A DNA stretch of 64,000 nucleotides from the NCBI RefSeq assembly GCF_014257025.1, contig NZ_JACMSF010000009.1:1-64000 (forward strand), given 5' to 3'. Positions 16,415 to 25,437 of this stretch are shown in pieces. The stretch comes from Streptomyces cupreus. GTDB lineage: Bacteria; Actinomycetota; Actinomycetes; Streptomycetales; Streptomycetaceae. How positions within the stretch are numbered: position 1 is the first letter of the stretch; every line of letters begins with the position of its first letter. The notes under the pieces were generated by a model. It was not told the origin of the DNA and did no database searches. It saw only the letters and a program-made list of their open reading frames with translations. Position numbers and translations under genes: made by a program.

Positions 16415-18727
16415 CTACAACGGCAGGAACGGGCTCGGCCTGCCGTGCCAGGAGATGCGCAATGCGTCGCGGGCTCGGGTGGTGGCGACAAAGAGCTGAT
16501 TGCGGCTCTTCTTGAGTTCGCGTTCGTACCGCTTGGGGTCGGTCGTCTCGTACTTCTCGACGACAGCGGTGCGCGGCAGGATGCCGTCGCTCGCGCCGAT
16601 GACCGCGAGCTTCTGGTACTCAAGTCCCTTGAAGCGGTGCATCGTTCCGATGTGGACCTCGCCACCGCCCTGCGGGCCGTCCTTGGTGAGGGTCGCCGTG
16701 GTGATGCCGTGCTTCGTCTCCAGGTCGGCCGCGACGCGGCCAGCCATGTCGCCGTCGGCGACGCAGACGGCCATGGTGCCGCTGGGGTCGCGTACGGTGC
16801 CGTCCTCGGTGGGCTGCGTGATGTCCGCGCGCCACTGCTTGAGGGCTTCGGCGAGCTGAGTGATCTCGTCGGTCCAGTCGGCGCAGGCGACGTACTCGGG
16901 GGCGGGGCCGTGCAGCAGGGAGTGGTAGCCGTCGAGGGTATCGGTGCCGTCGTCGAGGTCGTCGTAAGTGCCCCCACGGACGACCTTGGCGGCCTGGTCG
17001 AGGATCTCCTGGGTGGTGCGGTAGCTCAGCGTCAGTTTCGAGGAGCGGCCACCGCGAATGTTGATGCCGACGGTGGAGAGGGTGACTTGCCGGTCGTAGA
17101 TCCGCTGATGGGTGTCGCTGGCGATGAACAGGTCGTCAGGGCCGGATGCGGCCATGGCGCGCAGCATCTTCCAGTGGGCGGGGCTGAGGTCCTGGGCCTC
17201 GTCGACGACGATGTGACGGTAGCGGTGACGCAGGTAGCGCATCGCGGAGCTGTTGTCGTCGAGGTGGGCCAGGTCGCCGCCGCCGATGTCGGCCTTGCGC
17301 TCGGCCCGCGTCTGGATCTTGCGGGCGCGTTCCATCTCGTACCGCGCCGCGCGCTCGGCAGCCTGGGCCCAGGTCTCCCGGCCCATGCCGTTGAGGCGCA
17401 GGGCGAACTGTTCGAGCAGTTTCCAGACGACAGCGCGTTCGGGGCGGTTGAGGGCGCGGCCCATACCGGCGCGACGGGCCTTGAAGTAGTCCTGGCGGGT
17501 GGCGAGGGACTGGCCGAGGACGATCTGCTCCCATTCGTCGAAGAGGAACTCGGCGTCCCAGCGCTGCTCGTCGTGTTCGAAGAGGACCTCGCGCAGCACA
17601 TCCAGAGCTCGGTCGTCGGTGATCAGGCTGCGCTGCGCGCCGGGCGCGGTGTTCTCGTTGAGGACGCTCTGGGCGAGCTGGTCGATGTGCTTGATGTCGA
17701 CGCGGCCGAGCAGCGCTGGGTCCATGAGCGAGGTGAGTCGGGAGCGCAGGTCGGCGGTGAGGTTCTTGGTGTACGTGGTCAGCAGGATCGGCTTGCCGTG
17801 GCCGGGCGGCAGAGCTGCGGCGAGGCGGGCGACGCGGTGCAGGGCGACGATGGTCTTGCCGGTGCCGGGGCCGCCGCTGACCCGGCCGGGGCCGCTGTAG
17901 TTCCGTTCGACGATCTTGCGCTGGGTGGGGTGGAGGTAGACCTTCCAGGCTCGGAAGTCGCCCTCGGCCAGGACGTTGCGGATGTCGTCGTCGACCGTGG
18001 TGACCGCGGTACGGGTGAGGGCCGCTGCCATGTCGTTCTCGAAGCCCGGTTCGAGCTCGGTGGAGGCGGGCTGGGTGATCTCGCGTTCGACCTCGTCGAC
18101 GGACATGCCGGAGCCGAGGCCGGTGAGGACCTCGGCGGTCAGGCGCGGGGCGCCGGCGATGAGCTGGTCGAGTTCCTCGTCGGTCGTGACGGCGAGGGCC
18201 GGGCCGATGAGGGCGTCGGCGACACCGAGCCGGCGCAGGTCCTCGGGGGTGCAGCCGATGAGGAGCGGTTCGGCGGGGGCGGCCGGTTGTGGCGTCACGA
18301 CGGGGGCGGGCGTGGGCTCGGCCGGTGCCGGGTGCTCGTCCTTGGCTGGCGTGAGTTGGAGTCCCGCGCGCTGGAGGACGCTCTGACCGACGACGCCGAG
18401 GTCGACGAACTCGATCTCGCCGGTGATCCGGTTGATGGCGACGGTGAGTTCTTCGTAGACGTCCTTGCGGTGGCGGACGGCGACGATCAGCCACTGCTGG
18501 ACGCCATCGGCGCCGACCCCGGCCCGGGCCAGCAACGCCCGGTACGAACGGTCGATCTTGGCGCGGAAGATCCGGCTGTCGCCCTTGAGAGGCTTGAGGT
18601 CGAGGCTGGGGTGATCGGGGTCGAGACGGAACTGGTGGCAGAAGTCGTAGAACTTCGTCTTGACCGACGAGTCCATCTTGTAGAGCTCGTTTTCGGCCTT
18701 CTGGTAGAGGCTCAGGCGTGCGGTCAT
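16415..18727 (-). CDS. UvrD/PcrA-type SF1 helicase with RelE/ParE-like N-terminal domain
   Basis: In this 770-aa protein, residues 1-~115 look like a RelE/ParE-superfamily fold: LYQKAENELYKMDSSVKTKF, LKPLKGDSRIFRAKIDRSYR and VAVRHRKDVYEE follow that family's pattern. A linker (~120-260) leads to an SF1A helicase. Its Walker A is GGPGTGKTIVAL (~285), Walker B VVDEAQDLSP (~509), then TLSYRTTQEI, motif V HRFKGLEYQKL, and motif VI FVATTRARDALRI. It would unwind DNA 3'-5'. Catalytic helicase residues are intact. Its start overlaps the preceding giant helicase gene by 4 nt (ATGA), so it is the last cistron of a coupled operon. Whether the RelE-like part is an active RNase, a ribosome or DNA binder, or only a scaffold is unknown. 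Confidence 0.88.
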   Translation of the reverse strand: MTARLSLYQKAENELYKMDSSVKTKFYDFCHQFRLDPDHPSLDLKPLKGDSRIFRAKIDRSYRALLARAGVGADGVQQWLIVAVRHRKDVYEELTVAINRITGEIEFVDLGVVGQSVLQRAGLQLTPAKDEHPAPAEPTPAPVVTPQPAAPAEPLLIGCTPEDLRRLGVADALIGPALAVTTDEELDQLIAGAPRLTAEVLTGLGSGMSVDEVEREITQPASTELEPGFENDMAAALTRTAVTTVDDDIRNVLAEGDFRAWKVYLHPTQRKIVERNYSGPGRVSGGPGTGKTIVALHRVARLAAALPPGHGKPILLTTYTKNLTADLRSRLTSLMDPALLGRVDIKHIDQLAQSVLNENTAPGAQRSLITDDRALDVLREVLFEHDEQRWDAEFLFDEWEQIVLGQSLATRQDYFKARRAGMGRALNRPERAVVWKLLEQFALRLNGMGRETWAQAAERAARYEMERARKIQTRAERKADIGGGDLAHLDDNSSAMRYLRHRYRHIVVDEAQDLSPAHWKMLRAMAASGPDDLFIASDTHQRIYDRQVTLSTVGINIRGGRSSKLTLSYRTTQEILDQAAKVVRGGTYDDLDDGTDTLDGYHSLLHGPAPEYVACADWTDEITQLAEALKQWRADITQPTEDGTVRDPSGTMAVCVADGDMAGRVAADLETKHGITTATLTKDGPQGGGEVHIGTMHRFKGLEYQKLAVIGASDGILPRTAVVEKYETTDPKRYERELKKSRNQLFVATTRARDALRISWHGRPSPFLPL

Positions 18728-21700
18728 CGTGCGGCACTCTGTTCTTCGGAGTCGGGACGGGCGGTGGCGTCGGGGAGCACGCCCAGCAGAGCATCGAGAT
18801 CGGCGAGCCAGTCGTCGGCCGAGCGGATGGTGAACCCGGCGTCACGGTAGGCGCTCCAGGTCTTGTCGCTCTCCTCGTCCTCCTGGTCGTACGGCTCGGC
18901 CATGACGGCGATCCGCGGGGTGCCGTGGTCCCAGACGAAGTCGGCGAGCCAACCGCGTTCGCCGAGCTCGTAGCCGTAAGCGGGGGCCTTCTTGCCGCCG
19001 TCGGCCAAGACGTGGGCGAGGCGGGTGAGGGGGGAGTCGGGGTCGTCCTCGTCGAGGTATTCGAGGATCTCCTGGTCCCACAGCAGATCCCGCACCGCTG
19101 CTTCGAGAGGAGTCTCGTTGGAGGCTTCCGCGGGTACGGGCTGCGGTGCGGGTGTGCCGGTGCCGTACCGCACCACGAGGGATTCGAGTTCACCGAGGCC
19201 GCCGAAGGCCTTGAGGACAGAGATGTCGAAGCCGGCTGCGGTGGCTGTGGTGAGTTGAATGCCGTCGCCGCCGTCGTGGGCGAGGAACTGCAGGATGTTG
19301 GACCACTGGAGCCAGGCACGCCAGCGCGACTTGTGTTCGGGCGTGCCGAGCTGGTCGGGTGCGGTGTCGTCGAGGCAGGCCAGGGCGGACCAGCGGCTGG
19401 TGGCCGCGTCGACGAGGAAAGCGATGGGGAGACCGGACTGGTCGCAGGTCTGGAACAGGTTAAGCGTGCCGGTGCCCTGGACGGGCGCCGGGTCGATGCC
19501 GTCGGTGCGGCCCCAGGCGTCGAGAAGGCCGCTGAGCGTCTGGCGCGTCTGGTCGGGGGTGCCGCTGCCGACGAGGATCTCCTGGCCGGTCCCAAGGAGC
19601 CCGCCGACCATGGCTGATGCCCGCCTGCCCCAGGCCGCGTCGTCCGGGTTGCGCAGGTAGGCGAGGAGCATGGTCATCGGGTCGGTGAAGGCGGTGGTCG
19701 CGAGGTCGTCGCCGCCACGGTCGGCGTAGAGCTGTTTGGCGAGGTCCTGGGCGCTGCGCGGGTAGGGCGGCCACACCGGCTCGGCCGCTTCCCGCCCCGC
19801 GGCGGACTCCGCCGTGTTCGTCTGCCGCTCGAAGGCGTCGAGGTCGTCCCAGGTGAGCTGGAAGACTGCGCGCCCCTCGGCCCGGAGCCGGTTGCGCTTG
19901 TCGGCGTCGCCGGCGAGCCGGTTGTGTCGGCGGGTGGCGTGGAAGCGGTGTCCGTCGAGGTAGACGGTGATCTTCTGCTTGGGGCCGTCGACGCGTTCGA
20001 AGGTGAAGTCGGTACGGGTGTAGCCCTCGTTGCGCTGGGCGGTCAGACGCCAGCCGTGCACGGTGCCGACCTCGTCGAGACGCAGGTAGGCGCTGTTGTC
20101 GCCGCTCTCCTCCAGCACGGCGTCGCCGCGCTGTCCGGCCCACCCGCGCAGGGCCTTGAGGAAGCGTGCCTCCAGGTCGGACTCGACCTGTCCGTCGAGA
20201 CCGATCTGATCGGTGTTGCCGACCTTCTTGGTGTCCCAGGCGTCGGTGTCGGTGCCCAGGAGTTCGTCGAGGATCTCCAGGGCGGCCTGGCGGGAGACGC
20301 GCTCGATGTACTGCTCGTCGGCGTAGAGGTACAGACAGCGGTGGCAGGCCGGCCCGCCCTCCTCGTTGCAGGGGCACTCCACGAGCAGTCGGCGCGCGCC
20401 TTCGAGCACCTGTCGGAAGGCGGCGGGGTCGGTGAGCCGGTCCAGGTAGCCGGTGCCGTGCGGGAGACGGTCGTACAGGACGAGGAAGTGCCGTTTCTCC
20501 GCGGTGTCGCGGTCCGGCATGGTGGCGAGGGTGGTGGCGAGGTGTTGAGGGTCGCCGCCGAAGGCGCCGTCCACGCCCAGGCGCAGGGCCGCCTGGAAGG
20601 AGTGGACCTTCTCCTCGACGAGGACGGTCGCGGCCGGCAGCAGGATGCGCAGGGCTTCGGTCTCCAGCTCGTGGGCGAGCAGGACCGGTTCCTGGGGTAC
20701 GCCTTTCTTGCCGCGCCGCGACGGGCACCAGGGGGTGTGGTGCTTGAGTTCGCGCTGGCGGTTGGCGGAGTTGTCGACGGCGTCCCGGTCGTCGTCGAAG
20801 ACCGGCCGTCCGTCGGCGCTCGCGGCTCCGCAGGCGGTGCACACGTGGAAGGGGGCGATGCGCACCGGCTTCCCGGCGAGCTGGTCGTTCTCCTGGGCGC
20901 CGATGCTGAGCGGTCCGGTGTTGATACGGCGGATGATGGCACGGCGGGTGTAGTCGACGCCGAAGATCTCTTTGGTGTGCCGCCAGGACTTGCCCTTGGC
21001 GAAGTGGTCGGGGTGGATGTCGACCATGTCGACGACGGTGTAGAAGCGGCGGTCGCGGTCGTCGCTCTCGTCGCCGATCCTGGCGTCCTCCCGCTTGTCG
21101 CGGGCTGTCACGACGCTGGGCTGGACGATCTGCCACAGGCTGCCGGAGTCGGCGATGCCCGTCTCCCCGCAGCGCGGGCAGGGCGTGATGTCGTTCTCGG
21201 CGTTCTGGGTGCGGACGTAGCCGCACGAGGGGCAGAAGCGCCAGTGGCGCCAGTCCTGGTCCCGGCCGGTGACGATGTCGATACCGGTGATCCGGTGCTT
21301 GTAGCCCTCGGCGTAGAAGGTGTTGCCAGGGGCGAGTTCGGACAGGGCGAAGCCGCGCGGTCGCCCGTAGGAGAACGACTTCGACTTGTAGCGGGGCCGG
21401 CCTTCCGGTGTGGTGCCCTCGGGCCAGAAGACGGTGGCGTCGAGGGTGGTCGTGGCGTCGATGAGGGCGTAGTTGGGCAGCAGGCCGAGGTCGCACAGCA
21501 CGGTCTGGGCTGGCTGACGCTGCCGTGTGGCGCCCTGCTTGGAGATGGCGCCGAGCTCGGCCTCCAACTCCGCCTTTGTGCTGGCCTGTTCGTCGTCGCC
21601 GTCCTTGAGCTCATCGATCGCGGAGCGGATCGTACGGATACGGGTGCGCAGCTTCTGGTTCTCGCGCTCCCACTCCCGTTCGGCCTTCTCGATCGCGCTG

Positions 21701-24700
21701 CGGATGCCGCGGACCGCGTACTTCTCCAGCTCCTTCTTGGCGGTGTCGCTCACGCCGGTCGGGAACAGAGCGAGGAAGCCGGCGACGAGTTCCTCGCCGT
21801 GGGCGAGGGCGGCGTCGGTGAAGTCGGCGAGATAGCCGGAGGGACCGAAGAGCTCGTCGACCCGGCGCGACAGCGCGGCCAGCGGCCTGCCGTCCTCGCG
21901 CAGCAGTCGGCCGCGCGCCGCGAGATCGAGGAGGTGGGCGGTGTACTGGCGGCGCAGGATCTCGATGGCCGACAAATACGAGCCCGGCGGCACGATCCGT
22001 CCGTCGATCATGTCCCGCGGCCGGTCGAGGAAGTACAGGTCGCGGCGCTTGCGGTCGGGAATGGTCAGCAGGAAGGCGTTACCAGTACGGCGTCCGGCCC
22101 GACCCGCTTGCTGGGCGTAGTTGGCCGGACGGCGCGGCAGAGCTCCGAGGACGACAGCGGACAGGTCTCCGATGTCGATGCCCATCTCCAGGGTGGGCGT
22201 GCAGGACAGCACATTGGGGTCGTTGAATCCCTCGCCGTTGCGGAAGGCGTCCTCGACGCGTTCGCGCTTGCCGCGGGAGAGCAGACCAGTGTGCTCGGCG
22301 GTGATGACCTGGTAGGTGCCGGCTCGCCGGTACAGGCGGCGGTAGTAATCGTCGCGGTAGTCGCGGTCTCGGTCGTGCCGGTCCACGGTCTCTAGCCACC
22401 GGTCACCCGCGACCAGCCGCCCCTTCGCGCAGCGATACGCCTGGCAGGGCTGCCCGTGGTACTGGGCCAGCAGCGAGGGGTGGACGGTCTGTTCCCAGAA
22501 GCACTTCGGGCAGCGTACATACGCCTCGTTGACCTGGGCGTCGGTCAGCAACTGCAGCCGGATGGCGCCCGGTTGAAGGCCGTAGAGGCGGGCGGCCGTG
22601 TCGCTCGGGGTGCGCGCGGCGAGCAGCCCGGCGTCGGTGAGCCGGGGCAGCAGCCGAACCCAGAATTCGTCGGCCTGCTCGCGCGTCAAATCGAGGCAGC
22701 GCTGGGCCCAGGTCTGGTACCAGGACAGACGCCCGGCGGCGAAGTCGAACTCGCTGCTCGGCTTGGGCCGCGCGAGCAGGAAGGTCGGCGCGGAGACCCC
22801 CTTGGGGAAGGCCTTCATGCCCCGCGGGCGGCCGCCCCAGATGAAGTAACGGCTGGTGCCCGCCTCGTCGAGGAACTTCTCCAGCCACCGGTGCCCGACC
22901 GCCCCCCGCGTACGCAGCCGCTCCAACAGGCCGCGCAGGAAGGCCAGATAGCGGGCGTCGTCGTGCTCGGTGAGCGTCAACCCGCGGTGGGCGGCCTCTT
23001 CATGAGCGGCGCGCACGAGCGCCACGGCCGCCTGCTCGTCGGGGATGTCCACCCAGGCGGCTGCGGTACGGGTCAGTTCGAGGGTACGGCCGTTGCGGGA
23101 GCGGTGGCCGAACTCCATGACGGCCTCGAACGCGAACCGTTCGCCGATCAGGTCCCAGGTCTTCTTGTCCCCACCGCGCCCCTTGCCTGACAGCAGACGC
23201 GCAACACCCGTGTCGTCGTGCAGGTCCGGCGGGATGACGGCGGCGAGTGTCTCACGGTCTGTGGTGGCCGCGACGACATCGGCGACAAGGTCGTTGAGGG
23301 CACTGGGCCGCTGCTCGCTCAGATGCTTGGTAAACAGGGCCCGCAGGGAGAAGGTGTACGAGCGGGAGGCGACGAAACCGGCCCGGTGCGCGGCGTCCTG
23401 CACCGAGTCGTTGAACATCAGCGTCTTCGTCTCACGCTGCTTCTTGTCCATCTCCCCGCCGGTGAACAACTGGGTGACGGAGGCGGCGGCGAGGGCAGCA
23501 GCACCCGTACCGACAAAGCGGATCGCGTTGTGCGTGCCGCAGGCCGGGCACCAGTCATCCTTGGCGGCGCGCTCCGCGGTGTCGCCGAGCTGGACCAGGA
23601 CGAAGGCGGAGTCGGGACCGGCGGGCGCCGGGTTGCCCTCGTCGTCGTAGTCGCCCTGGGGATCGGGCAGCCGCAGGCGCTGGGACAGGCCGTCGAGCAC
23701 CATGAGCACACCCGCGCCGCCGGTGGTCAGCGACCTCTGCGCCGCCGGGTCCATGGCGGTACGGCCGTTGCCCTCACGGGCCTCGTTGTCGGTGGCCGCC
23801 ACCAGGGTGCGCACCTTGGCCTTCTCGGCGGTGACGGTGGCCCGGCGGATCTTGTGAGCCTCGAAGTTCAGCTCCTCGAAGTCCGACTCGGGGGCGAGGA
23901 CCGACCAGCCGGAACGCCCGCACTCGCGGCAGTACACCGCGGGCAGGAAGATCTTGGTGTCACGGGAGGTAGTGGTGTCCGGCGTCGTACGCGACTGACT
24001 CTGCGCCCCCGCCGTGTCCCACGCAAACTCGGCCTTCGGCCACGGCAGTACGCCACGCAGCATGCGCGTGACGGACCGCGCCCACTGATGCACCTCAACC
24101 TGGACGAAGGGGCGGATGAGCTCGGCCGGCGCGTCCGGGTCACGCGCCACAGACAGCAGCGCGACGAAGCGGGCGAGTGCCAGCGCAGCGATCTGAGGCC
24201 GTGTCGTGATCGCCTCGTCCCAGCTCTTCGCCCCACTGCGGCGCATCACGTCGAGCACCTCGTCGTAGGTGCGCACCGTGCCGTCGAAGGCGTTCAGGAC
24301 GGCGTACGTGAGCCGGTTGCGCTTCAGTGCCGCGCCGAGGGCGACCGGATCGGTGATCCGGCTCCCGGTGACGGCCTCGGCAAGGTCCGCGAGTTCTTCG
24401 GCGCCGGACGCCGGGTCCGGCAGGGCGGTGAGTGTCTCAGGGGGCGTGGCCTGGCCGGGGAGGAATCGCGCGTCCGGGATCGACTCGTCCTCGCCGAGGA
24501 TGAACTCGTCGACCGTCAGCCGGTCCTCACCGACGATCGCGTCCTCGGTGAACTCCGTGCCGAAGACGTTGGTGGCCACGGAGAGGAGTTGCTGTACCCC
24601 GTCCTCATCGGTGCCGGAGGCGAGGGTCGCGGAGGTGGCGACGGGGGTGATCGAGCCCAGCGGCTTGCCGGGCCGGTTGGCATCGACGGCGATGGCGAGG

Positions 24701-25437
24701 CGGCGTAGCAGCATGGCGACGTCGGTGCCCTGTGCGCCGTCGTAGGTGTGGAACTCGTCGACGACCACGTAGCGGATGTCGCTGCCGTCCCACAGCGGGG
24801 CGTCGGCGGCACGCTGGAGCAGCAGGTCGAGCATCTTGTAGTTGGTGATCAGGATGTCCGGCGGGGACAGCTGCATGTCCTGGCGGCGGGTGTAGACCCG
24901 GTCGTAGTGCGTCGCCGCCTTCTCACCGATGTACAGGCCGGCACGTACGCCACTCAACTCGTCGTAATCGGTGAGGAGTCCGTTGATACGGGCCGCCTGG
25001 TCGGTGGCCAGGGCGTTCATCGGGTAGAGGAAGACCGCCTTGACCCCCTTGTTCCCGGCCGCCCGCTCGCGGGCGCAGTGATCGAGAACGGGGTAGAGGA
25101 ACGACTCGGTCTTGCCGGAACCTGTGCCTGTGGTGACCAGGGTGGGCTGGGGTGTGTGGCCGTCCTTGGAGGTGAGCCGGGCGAAGGCGCGAGCCTGGTG
25201 CGCGTACGGTGTCCAGCCGTCGGTACGGACCCAGTCCAGGTGCTGCTGCCAGCCGTCGTCGGCCGGGGTGAACGGGGTGCGCAGGCGGAGGTACGGGCCG
25301 CGGAACATACCCGTCGTCTCGTCCCCCAGGAAGGAGTTCAGGGCTTTTCGAGCGCCCTCGTCCGCGAGCCCGTACGTCGTGGACAGGTACTGGAGCAGGC
25401 TCTCCTTGAGTCCCTGTGCTTCGAGGGTTGGCCTCAC
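18724..25437 (-). CDS. Giant SF2 helicase with DUF1998 and Vsr-like region (fused DrmA-DrmB-like)
   Basis: This 2237-aa protein has an N-terminal SF2 DExH helicase: motif I TGTGSGKTES (~102-111), motif II VVDEFHTYDGAQG (~228), SATLASG, and motifs V/VI CTPTLEMGIDIGDL and QQAGRAGRRTG (~1110). A zinc-ribbon (FCPSCG ... CPRCG, ~1400-1422) follows, then a DUF1998/MZB-type four-Cys cluster ECPCNEEGGPACHRC (~1690). A segment at ~1810-1870 (TDFTFERV ... VYLDGHRFHA ... DADKRNRLRAEG) resembles a Vsr-type PD-(D/E)XK nuclease. The last ~350 residues are unassigned. In DISARM these helicase and DUF1998 modules are separate proteins (DrmA, DrmB); here they are one chain. It overlaps the genes on both sides by 4 nt. 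Druantia DruE also joins helicase and DUF1998, but the neighbours here argue for DISARM. Confidence 0.85.
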   Translation of the reverse strand: MRPTLEAQGLKESLLQYLSTTYGLADEGARKALNSFLGDETTGMFRGPYLRLRTPFTPADDGWQQHLDWVRTDGWTPYAHQARAFARLTSKDGHTPQPTLVTTGTGSGKTESFLYPVLDHCARERAAGNKGVKAVFLYPMNALATDQAARINGLLTDYDELSGVRAGLYIGEKAATHYDRVYTRRQDMQLSPPDILITNYKMLDLLLQRAADAPLWDGSDIRYVVVDEFHTYDGAQGTDVAMLLRRLAIAVDANRPGKPLGSITPVATSATLASGTDEDGVQQLLSVATNVFGTEFTEDAIVGEDRLTVDEFILGEDESIPDARFLPGQATPPETLTALPDPASGAEELADLAEAVTGSRITDPVALGAALKRNRLTYAVLNAFDGTVRTYDEVLDVMRRSGAKSWDEAITTRPQIAALALARFVALLSVARDPDAPAELIRPFVQVEVHQWARSVTRMLRGVLPWPKAEFAWDTAGAQSQSRTTPDTTTSRDTKIFLPAVYCRECGRSGWSVLAPESDFEELNFEAHKIRRATVTAEKAKVRTLVAATDNEAREGNGRTAMDPAAQRSLTTGGAGVLMVLDGLSQRLRLPDPQGDYDDEGNPAPAGPDSAFVLVQLGDTAERAAKDDWCPACGTHNAIRFVGTGAAALAAASVTQLFTGGEMDKKQRETKTLMFNDSVQDAAHRAGFVASRSYTFSLRALFTKHLSEQRPSALNDLVADVVAATTDRETLAAVIPPDLHDDTGVARLLSGKGRGGDKKTWDLIGERFAFEAVMEFGHRSRNGRTLELTRTAAAWVDIPDEQAAVALVRAAHEEAAHRGLTLTEHDDARYLAFLRGLLERLRTRGAVGHRWLEKFLDEAGTSRYFIWGGRPRGMKAFPKGVSAPTFLLARPKPSSEFDFAAGRLSWYQTWAQRCLDLTREQADEFWVRLLPRLTDAGLLAARTPSDTAARLYGLQPGAIRLQLLTDAQVNEAYVRCPKCFWEQTVHPSLLAQYHGQPCQAYRCAKGRLVAGDRWLETVDRHDRDRDYRDDYYRRLYRRAGTYQVITAEHTGLLSRGKRERVEDAFRNGEGFNDPNVLSCTPTLEMGIDIGDLSAVVLGALPRRPANYAQQAGRAGRRTGNAFLLTIPDRKRRDLYFLDRPRDMIDGRIVPPGSYLSAIEILRRQYTAHLLDLAARGRLLREDGRPLAALSRRVDELFGPSGYLADFTDAALAHGEELVAGFLALFPTGVSDTAKKELEKYAVRGIRSAIEKAEREWERENQKLRTRIRTIRSAIDELKDGDDEQASTKAELEAELGAISKQGATRQRQPAQTVLCDLGLLPNYALIDATTTLDATVFWPEGTTPEGRPRYKSKSFSYGRPRGFALSELAPGNTFYAEGYKHRITGIDIVTGRDQDWRHWRFCPSCGYVRTQNAENDITPCPRCGETGIADSGSLWQIVQPSVVTARDKREDARIGDESDDRDRRFYTVVDMVDIHPDHFAKGKSWRHTKEIFGVDYTRRAIIRRINTGPLSIGAQENDQLAGKPVRIAPFHVCTACGAASADGRPVFDDDRDAVDNSANRQRELKHHTPWCPSRRGKKGVPQEPVLLAHELETEALRILLPAATVLVEEKVHSFQAALRLGVDGAFGGDPQHLATTLATMPDRDTAEKRHFLVLYDRLPHGTGYLDRLTDPAAFRQVLEGARRLLVECPCNEEGGPACHRCLYLYADEQYIERVSRQAALEILDELLGTDTDAWDTKKVGNTDQIGLDGQVESDLEARFLKALRGWAGQRGDAVLEESGDNSAYLRLDEVGTVHGWRLTAQRNEGYTRTDFTFERVDGPKQKITVYLDGHRFHATRRHNRLAGDADKRNRLRAEGRAVFQLTWDDLDAFERQTNTAESAAGREAAEPVWPPYPRSAQDLAKQLYADRGGDDLATTAFTDPMTMLLAYLRNPDDAAWGRRASAMVGGLLGTGQEILVGSGTPDQTRQTLSGLLDAWGRTDGIDPAPVQGTGTLNLFQTCDQSGLPIAFLVDAATSRWSALACLDDTAPDQLGTPEHKSRWRAWLQWSNILQFLAHDGGDGIQLTTATAAGFDISVLKAFGGLGELESLVVRYGTGTPAPQPVPAEASNETPLEAAVRDLLWDQEILEYLDEDDPDSPLTRLAHVLADGGKKAPAYGYELGERGWLADFVWDHGTPRIAVMAEPYDQEDEESDKTWSAYRDAGFTIRSADDWLADLDALLGVLPDATARPDSEEQSAAR

